Assembly (NCBI GenBank): GCA_038210985.1
Contig: JBBQWB010000003.1
Span: 1-64,000, forward strand
Reading direction: 5' to 3'
From: JAQUGA01 sp038210985
GTDB taxonomy: Bacteria > Bacteroidota > Bacteroidia > Bacteroidales > WCHB1-69
DNA: 64,000 nt
A program made the position numbers and the translations under genes. Positions within the stretch are counted from its first letter, which is position 1; every line of letters starts with the position of its first letter. This document shows positions 42,881-50,936 of this stretch, piece after piece. The notes under the pieces are model-generated. The model had not been told where the DNA came from. It searched no databases and saw only the letters and a program-made list of their open reading frames with translations.

Positions 42881-43828
42881 TTATTTCGAAAATTTTCTGC
42901 TTTTCATTATTAAATGCTTATTCCCCCATGGTGAATATGCTCTACGTGTATGGTCGATGGTAATAATTTCACTCTCTTCGTCGTGATATTGTGAACCATA
43001 TAAATGCAAAGCCATAGCAATAGCCGCACAAATTTCACCTGTTTCTTCAGTCCCTTTGCTTTTGTTCGATTCTATTGAAGATTCATCCTCTAGGTTATCT
43101 TTCTCAAGAAGTTTAAGTTTTCTTTTTGTACTAATGTTATCCGCCAAAGTAAATGATTTCAACAAGAAAAAGATAAAGGTTAGGGCAAGAAAAACAACTG
43201 CCATAGCAACAATTGCCATCCCTAAACCAGTAGAGTCTAAATCGGATATCTGCTCGGATTTGGTAATTTTATCTTGCCATTCATTCGTTTGTTTAGGTGT
43301 ATATCTGTTTTCATATATCCATTTTGAATTATCATCCGATTTTCTAGTTATTGATTGGTCTAAATCTTTTCCGTAAGAAATATTAGGCAGATTTTTTAAA
43401 ATTTCAGGGATTTCAACAAAATCAAGTTGAGTTCTTCCATCTGAATCATAAATTGCTAAATATTTTGAATCTTCCAACGTGAAGTTTAAATGGAAAGTAC
43501 CTCTTGAGGGATGATTGTCGGCTAAAAATACCACATAACCACGAAACGGCATATTTGTAGTTGCATCATTTCTAGGAATATAGTATTTTTTAGGATTTGC
43601 AGTATCGTTAGTTATATACATTCCACCAATATTGATATTGTTGAATGCAGAGTTGAAAATCTCAACCCAGCCACTACGATATCCAAATTCATCTTGATAT
43701 GTGGAATCATTTCTGATCATTATCTCATTAAACTGGATGAATGAGGATGATTGGCTGAAACTTGCATTATAGCTAAATGCAATTGCCAACAGAATCAGAA
43801 TTTTTATTTTTTTCATCGTTGTTTGCAT
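42881..43828 (-). CDS. OadG-like gamma subunit fused to an extracytoplasmic lamin-tail domain
   Basis: The 315-residue product starts with a signal peptide (a second possible ATG at 43816 gives MKKIKILILLAIAFSYNASF). Residues about 28-150 form a lamin-tail-like domain (FIQFNEIMIRNDSTYQD, SGWVEIFNS, PFRGYVVFLADNH). A single membrane helix (about 203-226, GLGMAIVAMAVVFLALTFIF) and a cytoplasmic tail (EICAAIAMALHLYG, as in OadG tails) follow. Ordinary gamma subunits are about 80-100 residues and hold only the helix and tail. The gamma subunit assembles the decarboxylase complex in the inner membrane. The added domain would face the periplasm; its role is unknown. It lies 2 nt after mmdA and 18 nt before the carrier gene. 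Confidence 0.85.
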   Translation of the reverse strand: MQTTMKKIKILILLAIAFSYNASFSQSSSFIQFNEIMIRNDSTYQDEFGYRSGWVEIFNSAFNNINIGGMYITNDTANPKKYYIPRNDATTNMPFRGYVVFLADNHPSRGTFHLNFTLEDSKYLAIYDSDGRTQLDFVEIPEILKNLPNISYGKDLDQSITRKSDDNSKWIYENRYTPKQTNEWQDKITKSEQISDLDSTGLGMAIVAMAVVFLALTFIFFLLKSFTLADNISTKRKLKLLEKDNLEDESSIESNKSKGTEETGEICAAIAMALHLYGSQYHDEESEIITIDHTRRAYSPWGNKHLIMKSRKFSK

Positions 43829-43830
43829 TA

Positions 43831-45390
43831 TTATAATGGTAAGTTATCGTGTTTTTTAGCTGGATTTTCAACTTTCTTATTTCTAAGAGATTGTAAAGCT
43901 CTTATTATTCTAAAGCGAGTATTACGTGGTTCAATAATATCGTCGATATAACCATATTTTGCAGCAACAAAAGGATTTGCAAATTTATCACGATAATCTT
44001 CTTCTTTTTGAGCAATAAATTCAGCTTTAGCTTCGTCGCCTTCGATTGCTGCGATTTCTTTATTCATCAAAACTTCAACCGCACCTTTAGCACCCATAAC
44101 TGCAATTTCGGCTGTGGGCCAAGCGTAATTAATATCGCCACGAAGATGTTTTGAACCCATTACACAATAGGCTCCACCGTATGCTTTACGCAATGCAACC
44201 GTAACTTTAGGAACAGTAGCTTCGCCATATGCATACAATAATTTTGCACCATGAAGAATAATTCCACCATATTCTTGTGCTGTTCCTGGTAAAAATCCGG
44301 GGACATCCACTAAAGTTACTAAAGGAATATTAAAAGCATCGCAAAAACGAACAAAACGTGCAGCTTTACGCGAAGCATTGATGTCTAATACACCAGCTAA
44401 ATATTTAGGCTGATTGGCAACAACACCAACTGGCATACCGTCGAAACGTGCAAAACCAATAACGATGTTTGGAGCATAAGCACCTTGAACTTCTAAAAAC
44501 TCATTTTCATCCACAATGGCGTGAATTACGTCTTTAACATCGTAAGGCTTATTCGGATTTTCGGGAATAATTGAATTTAAAAAATCGTCTAAACGATTAA
44601 TTGGGTCATTGGTGGGAATTATTGGTGGCTCTTCCATGTTGTTAGATGGCAAGTAGCTAATCAATTTCCGAATCATCATCAAACCCTCTTCTTCATTATC
44701 GGCAACAAAATGCGATACTCCCGATTTAGTAGCATGAACCGATGCACCACCAAGTTCTTCGGTTGTTACATCTTCGTTGGTAACGGTTTTTACCACTTTA
44801 GGTCCAGTTAAAAACATATAACTAGTACCTTTCGACATCATGATAAAGTCGGTTAGTGCTGGGGAATAAACTGCACCGCCAGCACAAGGACCAAAAACAG
44901 CCGAAATTTGTGGAATAACACCCGAAGCCAAAATATTACGTTGAAAAATTTCGGTATATCCTGCTAAACTTGTAACACCTTCCTGAATACGTGCACCACC
45001 AGAATCATTAATGCCAATAACTGGAGCACCTACTTTCATAGCTTGATCCATAATTTTGCAAATTTTGTTTGCAAAAGTTTCGGATAAAGAACCTCCAAAA
45101 ACGGTAAAATCTTGTGAAAAAACATATACTAAACGTCCGTCAATTGTACCATAACCAGTTACAACTCCGTCGGATAATGGAGTGTCTTTTTCTAAGCCAA
45201 AATTAGTACAACGGTGCGTAACAAACATGTCAAACTCTTCAAAACTACCCTCGTCTAATAATGCGTAAATTCGCTCACGAGCAGTTAGTTTTCCTAAATT
45301 ATGTTGTTTGTCAATTCTTTTTTGACCACCTCCTAAGCGAGCCTGAACTCGTAAATCGAGAAGATGTTTAACCTTTTCCTGCATTGTCAT
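43831..45390 (-). CDS. mmdA: Methylmalonyl-CoA decarboxylase / acyl-CoA carboxyltransferase subunit
   Basis: The 519-residue cytoplasmic protein is a carboxyltransferase of the propionyl-CoA/methylmalonyl-CoA family. Visible are the N-terminal ARLGGGQKRIDKQHNLGKLT and ARERIYALLDEGSFEE, the first acyl-CoA oxyanion loop INDSGGARIQEGVTSLAGY, PCAGGAVYSPALTDF, and the C-terminal loop DVPGFLPGTAQEYGGIILHG followed by AYGGAYCVMGSKHL. Together with the beta, gamma and carrier genes downstream it should transfer the carboxyl group of (S)-methylmalonyl-CoA to biotin, forming propionyl-CoA. It lies 40 nt after the epimerase gene. A propionyl-CoA carboxylase role is possible, but no biotin carboxylase gene is present. 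Confidence 0.93.
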   Translation of the reverse strand: MTMQEKVKHLLDLRVQARLGGGQKRIDKQHNLGKLTARERIYALLDEGSFEEFDMFVTHRCTNFGLEKDTPLSDGVVTGYGTIDGRLVYVFSQDFTVFGGSLSETFANKICKIMDQAMKVGAPVIGINDSGGARIQEGVTSLAGYTEIFQRNILASGVIPQISAVFGPCAGGAVYSPALTDFIMMSKGTSYMFLTGPKVVKTVTNEDVTTEELGGASVHATKSGVSHFVADNEEEGLMMIRKLISYLPSNNMEEPPIIPTNDPINRLDDFLNSIIPENPNKPYDVKDVIHAIVDENEFLEVQGAYAPNIVIGFARFDGMPVGVVANQPKYLAGVLDINASRKAARFVRFCDAFNIPLVTLVDVPGFLPGTAQEYGGIILHGAKLLYAYGEATVPKVTVALRKAYGGAYCVMGSKHLRGDINYAWPTAEIAVMGAKGAVEVLMNKEIAAIEGDEAKAEFIAQKEEDYRDKFANPFVAAKYGYIDDIIEPRNTRFRIIRALQSLRNKKVENPAKKHDNLPL

Positions 45391-45430
45391 AATGAAAATG
45401 TTTAATGTGAAAAATATTTAAAATTTTAAT

Positions 45431-45844
45431 TTATTTTTTGTTTGGGTTTTCGCATAACTCAGTTAATACACCGCCTGTGTATTTTGGGTGTAAAAATGCG
45501 ATATTTAATCCTTCGGCTCCTTTTCGAGGAGTTTTATCAATTAACTGAATGCCTTTTGCTTCCACTTTAGGTAACATATCTGCAAGGTTTTCAACCGCAT
45601 ACGCAATATGATGAACCCCTTCGCCTTTCTTTTCCAGAAATTTACCAATTGGACCTTCAGGATCGGTGCTTTCCAATAATTCAATTTTGGTTTGACCAAT
45701 CATAAAAAAAGCCGTCTTCACTTTTTGATCGACGACCTCTTCCAGTGCATAGCACTTTAATCCTAATACATCTTCGTAGTATTTTATGGATGTTTCTAAA
45801 TCCTTTACAGCAATTCCAATGTGTTCAATATGTGTGGGTTTCAT
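45431..45844 (-). CDS. mce: Methylmalonyl-CoA epimerase
   Basis: The 137-residue protein is a two-module VOC-fold metalloenzyme that interconverts (R)- and (S)-methylmalonyl-CoA. Visible features are the N-terminal HIEHIGIAVKDLETSIKYYE with its metal-ligand histidine, the central IELLESTDPEGPIGKFLEKK, the second ligand region GVHHIAYAV, and the C-terminal LTELCENPN with the glutamate. It is the first gene of the decarboxylase operon, 40 nt before mmdA, which fits a path succinyl-CoA to methylmalonyl-CoA to propionyl-CoA. A -7 box lies directly before its ATG, so the mRNA may be leaderless. Confidence 0.96.
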   Translation of the reverse strand: MKPTHIEHIGIAVKDLETSIKYYEDVLGLKCYALEEVVDQKVKTAFFMIGQTKIELLESTDPEGPIGKFLEKKGEGVHHIAYAVENLADMLPKVEAKGIQLIDKTPRKGAEGLNIAFLHPKYTGGVLTELCENPNKK

Positions 45845-45845
45845 G

Positions 45846-45853
45846 CAAAATTA
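45846..45853 (-). promoter_or_regulatory. Putative -7 box (TAnnTTTG) directly before mce
   Basis: TAATTTTG on the minus strand ends one base before the ATG. If real, transcription would start at or inside the start codon (leaderless mRNA) or the box is fortuitous. Confidence 0.35.
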
Positions 45854-45977
45854 GATATAATTTTTCAATTTGATTGCAAAGTTATTCTTATCTAATCAAT
45901 TGACAAAAAGAATAACTTATATAACAATAAATTAACTAAAAAGAATTAAATATTGAGAATTAACATTTTATTATACG

Positions 45978-46017
45978 TATAGTCTTCCTCCAACTCAAAG
46001 TCGGGGGGAAGACTATA
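45978..46017. promoter_or_regulatory. Strong hairpin in the mce/htpG divergent region
   Basis: TATAGTCTTCCTCC (45978-45991) pairs with GGGGGAAGACTATA (46004-46017), a 14-bp stem with one G-T wobble and a 12-nt loop. It lies 73 nt before the htpG ATG, with no following T-run, so it is not a standard terminator. It may be an operator, a processing site or a dispersed repeat. Confidence 0.5.
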
Positions 46018-46090
46018 ATAACTGCCAAATTGACACAATTATTCAAATGGTATGTGTTTTGACAACCAAAGAAACAAAAAAAAATATATC

Positions 46091-47959
46091 ATGCAAAAAG
46101 GAAATATCAACGTTAAAACCGAAAACATCTTCCCAATTATTAAAAAATTTCTCTATTCCGATCATGAAATTTTCATGCGGGAGTTGGTTTCAAATGCAGT
46201 AGATGCAACACAAAAAATTAAAGCCATGGCTTCGCTTGGTGAATTTAAGGGTGAACTTGGTGAACTTACAATCGACATTTCATTCGATAAAGAAAAGAAA
46301 ACAATTACCATCCTCGATAGAGGTTTGGGAATGACCGAAGAAGAAGTAGATCAGTACATTAATCAAATTGCTTTTTCGAGTGCCGAAGATTTTCTGGAAA
46401 AATTTAAAGGCGTGGATGAAGCATCCTTAATCGGACATTTTGGACTAGGTTTTTATTCGGCGTTTATGGTTGCTGAAAAAGTAGAACTTCGCACAAAATC
46501 GTGGAAAGAAGAAGCTAAAGCAATTCAATGGTCCTGCGATGGAAGTCCCGAATACCAGATAGAACCAACAGAAAAATTGGAACGTGGTACCGAAATTATT
46601 TTACATATTGCCGAAGATGGCTTGGAATTTTTGGAAGAATATCGAATATTAAGTTTGCTGAAAAAATACTGTAAATTTTTACCTATTCCAATTCGTTTTG
46701 GAAAAGAAAAAAAATGGGAAACTCCCGAAGGTGAAGAAAAAGCCAAAGAATCGGAATTGGATCGTTTTATAAATAATACCAATCCTTTGTGGAAAAAAAA
46801 CACGAAAGATATTACCGACGAAGAGTATAAAGATTTTTACCACGAATTATATCCATCATCGTTTGAAGAACCTCTTTTCAATATTCATCTAAATGTGGAT
46901 TATCCATTTAACCTAAACGGAATTTTATATTTTCCAAAAGCTCGTAAAACCATAGAAGTTCAGAAAGAGAAAATTCATTTATACTGCAATCAAGTTTTTA
47001 TTACCGATCAATTGGAAAGTATCGTTCCTGACTTTTTGACATTATTGCATGGCGTTATCGATTCGCCAGATATTCCTCTAAATGTTTCGCGTAGTTATTT
47101 ACAAAGCGATAGTAATGTTAAAAAAATATCGGGGCATATCTCTAAAAAAGTTGCCGATAAACTCGAAGAGATGTTTAGAAACAATCGAGAAGATTTTGAA
47201 GCCAAATGGGACGACATCAGCGTGTTTGTTAAATATGGTATGATTACCGACGAGAAATTTTACGAACGTGCTTTGAAGTTTTTACTTTTCAAAAATGTGG
47301 ATGGAAAATATTTTACACACGAAGAATATATAAAACACATCGAAACGCTTCAAAAGGATAAAAACGAAACGCTTATTCACCTATACACAAGCGACAAAAT
47401 TGGACAACATAGTTACATAAAAACCGCTCAAGAACGTGGTTATGATGTGTTAATTATGGATGGAATTTTAGACAATCATTTTATTAACCACATTGAAAGC
47501 AAATTTGAAAAAACAACTTTTGCTCGAGTTGATTCAGATGTAATTGATAAATTAATCCAAAAAGAGGGCGAACTTCCTTCAAAACTTTCGGACGATGACA
47601 TTAAAAAAGCAAAAGAAATTTTTGAAAAACAGATAAATGATAAGTCATTCCACATTGTATCGGAAAATATGAGCGAAAACGATATGCCAATCCTTATAAC
47701 TCAAACCGAATTTATGCGTAGATGGAAAGATATGCAAAACCTTAGCGGACAAAAAGTGTTTATGCCCGAAATGGACTCCTACAATTTGGTAGTAAACACC
47801 AATCATCCACTTGTGGATAAGGTAGTTCACGAAGAAGATGAAGAAAAACAGAAAAACATAACCAAACAATTAGTTGATTTAGCTTTGCTTTCGCAAAATA
47901 TTCTAAAAGGTGAAGATTTAACGGAGTTTGTAAAACGAAGTTTGAGTTTAATTCAATAA
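46091..47959 (+). CDS. htpG: Chaperone HtpG (Hsp90)
   Basis: With the ATG at 46091 (MQKGNINVKTENIFPIIKKF) the product is 622 residues, normal for HtpG; an in-frame start at 46052 would add unrelated residues. The GHKL ATPase domain has ELVSNAVDATQKI, DRGLGMTEEEVDQY and the GHFGLGFYSAFMVA lid-glycine motif; the middle domain has PLNVSRSYLQSDSNVKKIS with the catalytic-loop arginine. The phylum-specific changes (AVDAT where SDAID is usual) do not touch the key Asn and Asp. It is a cytoplasmic ATP-dependent chaperone. Its upstream region holds a strong hairpin; no CIRCE element is present. Confidence 0.96.
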   Translation: MQKGNINVKTENIFPIIKKFLYSDHEIFMRELVSNAVDATQKIKAMASLGEFKGELGELTIDISFDKEKKTITILDRGLGMTEEEVDQYINQIAFSSAEDFLEKFKGVDEASLIGHFGLGFYSAFMVAEKVELRTKSWKEEAKAIQWSCDGSPEYQIEPTEKLERGTEIILHIAEDGLEFLEEYRILSLLKKYCKFLPIPIRFGKEKKWETPEGEEKAKESELDRFINNTNPLWKKNTKDITDEEYKDFYHELYPSSFEEPLFNIHLNVDYPFNLNGILYFPKARKTIEVQKEKIHLYCNQVFITDQLESIVPDFLTLLHGVIDSPDIPLNVSRSYLQSDSNVKKISGHISKKVADKLEEMFRNNREDFEAKWDDISVFVKYGMITDEKFYERALKFLLFKNVDGKYFTHEEYIKHIETLQKDKNETLIHLYTSDKIGQHSYIKTAQERGYDVLIMDGILDNHFINHIESKFEKTTFARVDSDVIDKLIQKEGELPSKLSDDDIKKAKEIFEKQINDKSFHIVSENMSENDMPILITQTEFMRRWKDMQNLSGQKVFMPEMDSYNLVVNTNHPLVDKVVHEEDEEKQKNITKQLVDLALLSQNILKGEDLTEFVKRSLSLIQ

Positions 47960-47972
47960 CAAATTTCCAACC

Positions 47973-48079
47973 CTTAGAGTCCCCTTCAGGAGACTCTAAG
48001 GAAGGAATTAGAGTCCCTTTCAGGAGACTCTGCGGAGGATTCAACCAGCAGAGTCTCCTGAAAGGGACTCTGCTGAGGA
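47973..48079. repeat. AGAGTC/GACTCT palindromic repeats after htpG
   Basis: Three palindromic units (AGAGTCCCCTTCAGGAGACTCT and two variants with CTCCTGAAAGGGACTCT-type arms) follow the htpG stop codon. They belong to the same family as the cluster at 22630-22855. Their place between convergent transcripts suits termination, but the family may simply be tolerated there. Confidence 0.7.
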
Positions 48080-48097
48080 ATTGATTAATATACAATT

Positions 48098-48135
48098 AAC
48101 CTCTACCAAAGTTCATCCTGATAGAGGTTGTTTTA
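48098..48135 (+). terminator. Rho-independent terminator after htpG
   Basis: AACCTCTA (48098-48105) pairs with TAGAGGTT (48122-48129), followed by GTTTTATTTTA. It lies about 140 nt beyond the htpG stop, after the repeat units. Confidence 0.65.
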
Positions 48136-48823
48136 TTTTATTACAGCCATTCTTTTTACCAATCGCTTGTCCAAATATTCAATGCTGTAAAAATAAATTC
48201 CTGAATTAAAATGGGAAGTGTTTATATTTATTTCATTTCGAGTACCGTTTGCAATTAATTTTTGAAGCATAACTTCCTTCCCAAATATATCCGTTACTTT
48301 AAATATTACTTTTGTGTTATTTGGAGCGGTATAATAAATGGTTGTTTGATTGGATAAAGGATTTGGAATATTTTGTTCAAGATTAAATATTTCATTTTCG
48401 ATTTTTTGAATTCCAACATTTGTGGAGTCGGCATAAACTCTGATAACTTTGCACGTCATATTGTTGGTCGAATCTTTGTCATTATTTAATTTAGTATAAG
48501 CACAAATGGTATAATCTCCTTATGTGGTTGGATGAAAAGGTATGTTAAATTGATAATCGTTGTGCCAAAAAGGAATTATAATTTAAAATATCTTCCACAT
48601 TATCAATCATTTCATTATCTAAAGCATCAAACATTGGAAGATTTTTGCCATAGCATTGATTTGCTCCACACACTCCATCGGCAATATAAATAGCATTGGC
48701 ATTGGATGTAGTTTGCTGAAACAACTTTTGAGGGCAAGCAGTTACCAAAAGTAATATTACAAAAAGAGAAAGAGATGTTTTTTTGATTTTAATAAGTTTT
48801 ACTTTGTAAATGTTTACATCCAT
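48133..48823 (-). pseudogene. Decayed T9SS cargo gene (frameshift plus in-frame stop)
   Basis: Two open frames look like pieces of one secreted protein. The upstream piece (48545-48823, 92 codons) has an N-terminal hydrophobic signal (SLSLFVILLLVTAC); the downstream piece (48133-48459) is a type A T9SS sorting domain (LEQNIPNPLSNQTTIYY to DKRLVKRMAVIK). Read in the downstream frame, codons above 48459 continue as typical cargo sequence (YTICAYTKLNND and, beyond it, YQFNIPFHPTT) interrupted by a TAA at 48520-48522. The frames change near a run of five A at 48567-48571. The simplest reading is a one-base indel and a nonsense mutation in a once intact gene. It lies 59 nt after the second outer-membrane barrel gene on the same strand. 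Confidence 0.72.
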
Positions 48824-48882
48824 AACATGAATATAGTCGAAGAGAAAATAATTTTAGTTGCACTTAGTTTTTAAGAAACTAC

Positions 48883-49698
48883 TTAAAACAAATAACTCAC
48901 TCCTATTCCAACCGAAACACAATCCATCGGAATTGAAAATTTTGATTTCTTTTGAGGTTTTGATAAATCGGGTAAACCTGGATTTCCGTGTTTGTAATCT
49001 TCCACATAATCTGTTAAAACTTCATGCGGTTTTATGGCATCATAAATATCTTTTCCGGCATTGTCGAAGGCGGCATTTAAGTGCTTTTTATTGGGTGTCC
49101 ATGATGCATTTACAAATGACAATTCGGAATAAAGTTGCCATTTTGAATTTAAAACATATGCTAAACCAAATTTTCCAGCAAAACCAAACTGACTTCCACC
49201 ACTACTGGTATATCTTCGTAAATAGTCATCGTTAGAATTGGTTATTTTTTCGGTCATTTGGTTGCTAAAACCCACAAAAACACCAAGTCCTAAATAAGGA
49301 TTCAGTTTTTTGAAATTTGGATTAATTACAAAATTTGGATTTATAAAACCGTTTTCGATTGAATATTCGGTGGATTGAGTGTAATTTATACCAGAGTCAT
49401 AAATTTCGTTTTCAACCGTTTGTGTTGCTCCAAAATGATAACCTCCGTTAATTTCGAATGAAGCATAGGGATTCAAACAATAACCAAGGGTAATTTGAGG
49501 TTTGAAACCAGAACCTAATTTGCACTTAACGGATTCGTATGAAATAGAAGTTGAGTTAGCTTCCGAAGCCCGAGTCATTGTCCAAGCGTTTGGAGTTTGA
49601 ATAGAGTAGGATGAACCAAGTCGGAAATATGTTTTTTGAGAATATCCGTTAAGGCTCCACAAAAAAGACATAAATAATAATAATGTAATTTTTTTCAT
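48883..49698 (-). CDS. Outer-membrane beta-barrel protein (second of tandem pair)
   Basis: The 271-residue product has a signal peptide (MKKITLLLFMSFLWSLNGYS) and a sequence of alternating amphipathic strands with aromatic ends (YFRLGSSYSIQTPN; SFEINGGYHFGAT; SKFSIPMDCVSVGIGVSYLF) ending in a phenylalanine, as expected for a small outer-membrane barrel of eight to ten strands. Its layout matches the neighbour at 49714-50541 strand by strand (for example ITLGYCLNPYASFEINGGYH against SAGYMFNSNIGFEIGLGYQF), so the two arose by tandem duplication. The gap is 15 nt. Function unknown; barrels of this type can be porins or receptors. Confidence 0.82.
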   Translation of the reverse strand: MKKITLLLFMSFLWSLNGYSQKTYFRLGSSYSIQTPNAWTMTRASEANSTSISYESVKCKLGSGFKPQITLGYCLNPYASFEINGGYHFGATQTVENEIYDSGINYTQSTEYSIENGFINPNFVINPNFKKLNPYLGLGVFVGFSNQMTEKITNSNDDYLRRYTSSGGSQFGFAGKFGLAYVLNSKWQLYSELSFVNASWTPNKKHLNAAFDNAGKDIYDAIKPHEVLTDYVEDYKHGNPGLPDLSKPQKKSKFSIPMDCVSVGIGVSYLF

Positions 49699-49713
49699 TT
49701 ATTCTTTCCTTTC

Positions 49714-50541
49714 TTAAAAATTAAAACGAATTCCAAAATTCAACTTAAAACTACTCATGGGGATATTTATTTTTGCTGCTTTATTCGGACTTTCATCTAC
49801 AATATCCGGAGATTTCCAGCTATCCGTAAATTCAGTTTTGGTATTTTTTTCGCTTAGAGTTGATAGTATGTCGTTTCCCTGTGCATCTTTAAATTCTACA
49901 ATTTCGGAATTTGTTGGCGAATAATTCATTTGCAACATTTCCAATTCTCCAAAAAATGAAATTTTTTCGGTTAATTCCTTTTTTATTCCCAAAGCTACAT
50001 TAAAGCCCCAAGGCATTCCACCGCTAATTTCCGTTTTTTGAACTCCTAAATCGTCCTTGTTTTCTGCTAAAATTGTCATTTTTGGCGAAAAACCTATCCT
50101 TACACCTAAGCGTCCGTAAGGTGAAAATCCAGAATTTTGTGTAGCTAAAACAAACTGAGGATTTACCCAAAACCAATCGCATTTTAGTCGGGTTTCGACG
50201 GGATATGTTTTTAAGGTTGATGGATTTAAAAAGGTGTTTTTGTTTACACGATTTTTTCCAAATTGATAACCCAATCCAATTTCGAAACCAATGTTTGAAT
50301 TAAACATGTAACCTGCTGAAATGCTTGGACTTATTCCGTTTCCAAAATTTGAATTTTTGGAATGAACCTGAGTGCCAGTGGTGGACATTTCAATTTGATT
50401 AGATGCTTCGTTTGCCGAATATGTCCATGGCCATCCTAAGGCAAAACTCCCTTCAGCCTTGACATACAAACCCTGTGCTTGGGAACTTGTCATACAAAAA
50501 AGCATGGATGCTAAAATAATTATGTTTTTTTTCATTTTCAT
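49714..50541 (-). CDS. Outer-membrane beta-barrel protein (first of tandem pair)
   Basis: The 275-residue product has a signal peptide (MKMKKNIIILASMLFCMTSS, ending QAQ) and amphipathic strands ending in LNFGIRFNF, a C-terminal Phe signature for outer-membrane barrel assembly. Strands SISAGYMFNSNIGFEIGLGY, FSPYGRLGVRIGF and PWGFNVALGIKKELTEKISF are typical of OmpW/OprF-like small barrels in Bacteroidota. It lies 51 nt after the PII-like gene and 15 nt before its paralog, so it may be transcribed with the RND efflux genes. No ligand can be predicted. Confidence 0.83.
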   Translation of the reverse strand: MKMKKNIIILASMLFCMTSSQAQGLYVKAEGSFALGWPWTYSANEASNQIEMSTTGTQVHSKNSNFGNGISPSISAGYMFNSNIGFEIGLGYQFGKNRVNKNTFLNPSTLKTYPVETRLKCDWFWVNPQFVLATQNSGFSPYGRLGVRIGFSPKMTILAENKDDLGVQKTEISGGMPWGFNVALGIKKELTEKISFFGELEMLQMNYSPTNSEIVEFKDAQGNDILSTLSEKNTKTEFTDSWKSPDIVDESPNKAAKINIPMSSFKLNFGIRFNF

Positions 50542-50592
50542 TTTTTTAAATATGAATATTATCTATGCGAAACTTTTCAGTTTATAATTGAA

Positions 50593-50895
50593 TTAATCAT
50601 AAAAATAATTTTCAATATTCCAGCTACAAACCGTTACTAATTCATCATCAAACCGTTCATGATTGTAACTTTTTAAATGCTGAATAATGGTTTGAACTTT
50701 TTCATCTTCTTTTATTTGCATAAAGATGGATGAATTATAACCGGGCCAAACTGGATTATTTAATCGAGGTTCGCCCTTTTTATTTTTCACATTTACATGA
50801 TCTAATATCTGATAGTCACGAACATGGCAACTTTCGAGAATTTCAATTATCGTTTCTAAAACACTTACGTTGCAAGTACAATATATCATTTTCAT
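50593..50895 (-). CDS. PII-like (GlnB-fold) small protein at the end of the RND operon
   Basis: The 100-residue cytoplasmic product fits the short PII-like/DUF3240 type: a first strand MKMIYCTCNV, a helix SVLETIIEILESC, a long loop with LDHVNVKNKKGEPRLNNPVW, then strand SIFMQIKEDEKVQTIIQHLK. The fold is called by pattern; the T-loop lacks the uridylylated tyrosine of GlnB. Small PII-like proteins are known beside transporters that they regulate, and related ones occur beside RND efflux genes. It starts 41 nt after the RND pump stop codon. Ligand and binding partner are unknown. Confidence 0.7.
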   Translation of the reverse strand: MKMIYCTCNVSVLETIIEILESCHVRDYQILDHVNVKNKKGEPRLNNPVWPGYNSSIFMQIKEDEKVQTIIQHLKSYNHERFDDELVTVCSWNIENYFYD

Positions 50896-50936
50896 GGGTT
50901 CAAATTTTGTTTAATAAATTCACTTATAATTTTGTT

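Noticed and set aside
43831..45390. Propionyl-CoA carboxylase beta subunit as the primary call
   Set aside because: No biotin carboxylase gene is present, while gamma, carrier and Na+-pump subunits and the epimerase are in the same operon, which favours methylmalonyl-CoA decarboxylase.
46052..46090. Upstream ATG for htpG
   Set aside because: The added residues (CFDNQRNKKKYI) are not family-like; homologs start at MQKGNI-type sequence, and the region looks like leader.
45845..46090. CIRCE element (HrcA operator) before htpG
   Set aside because: The palindrome present is TATAGTCTTCC-type and lacks TTAGCACTC/GAGTGCTAA.
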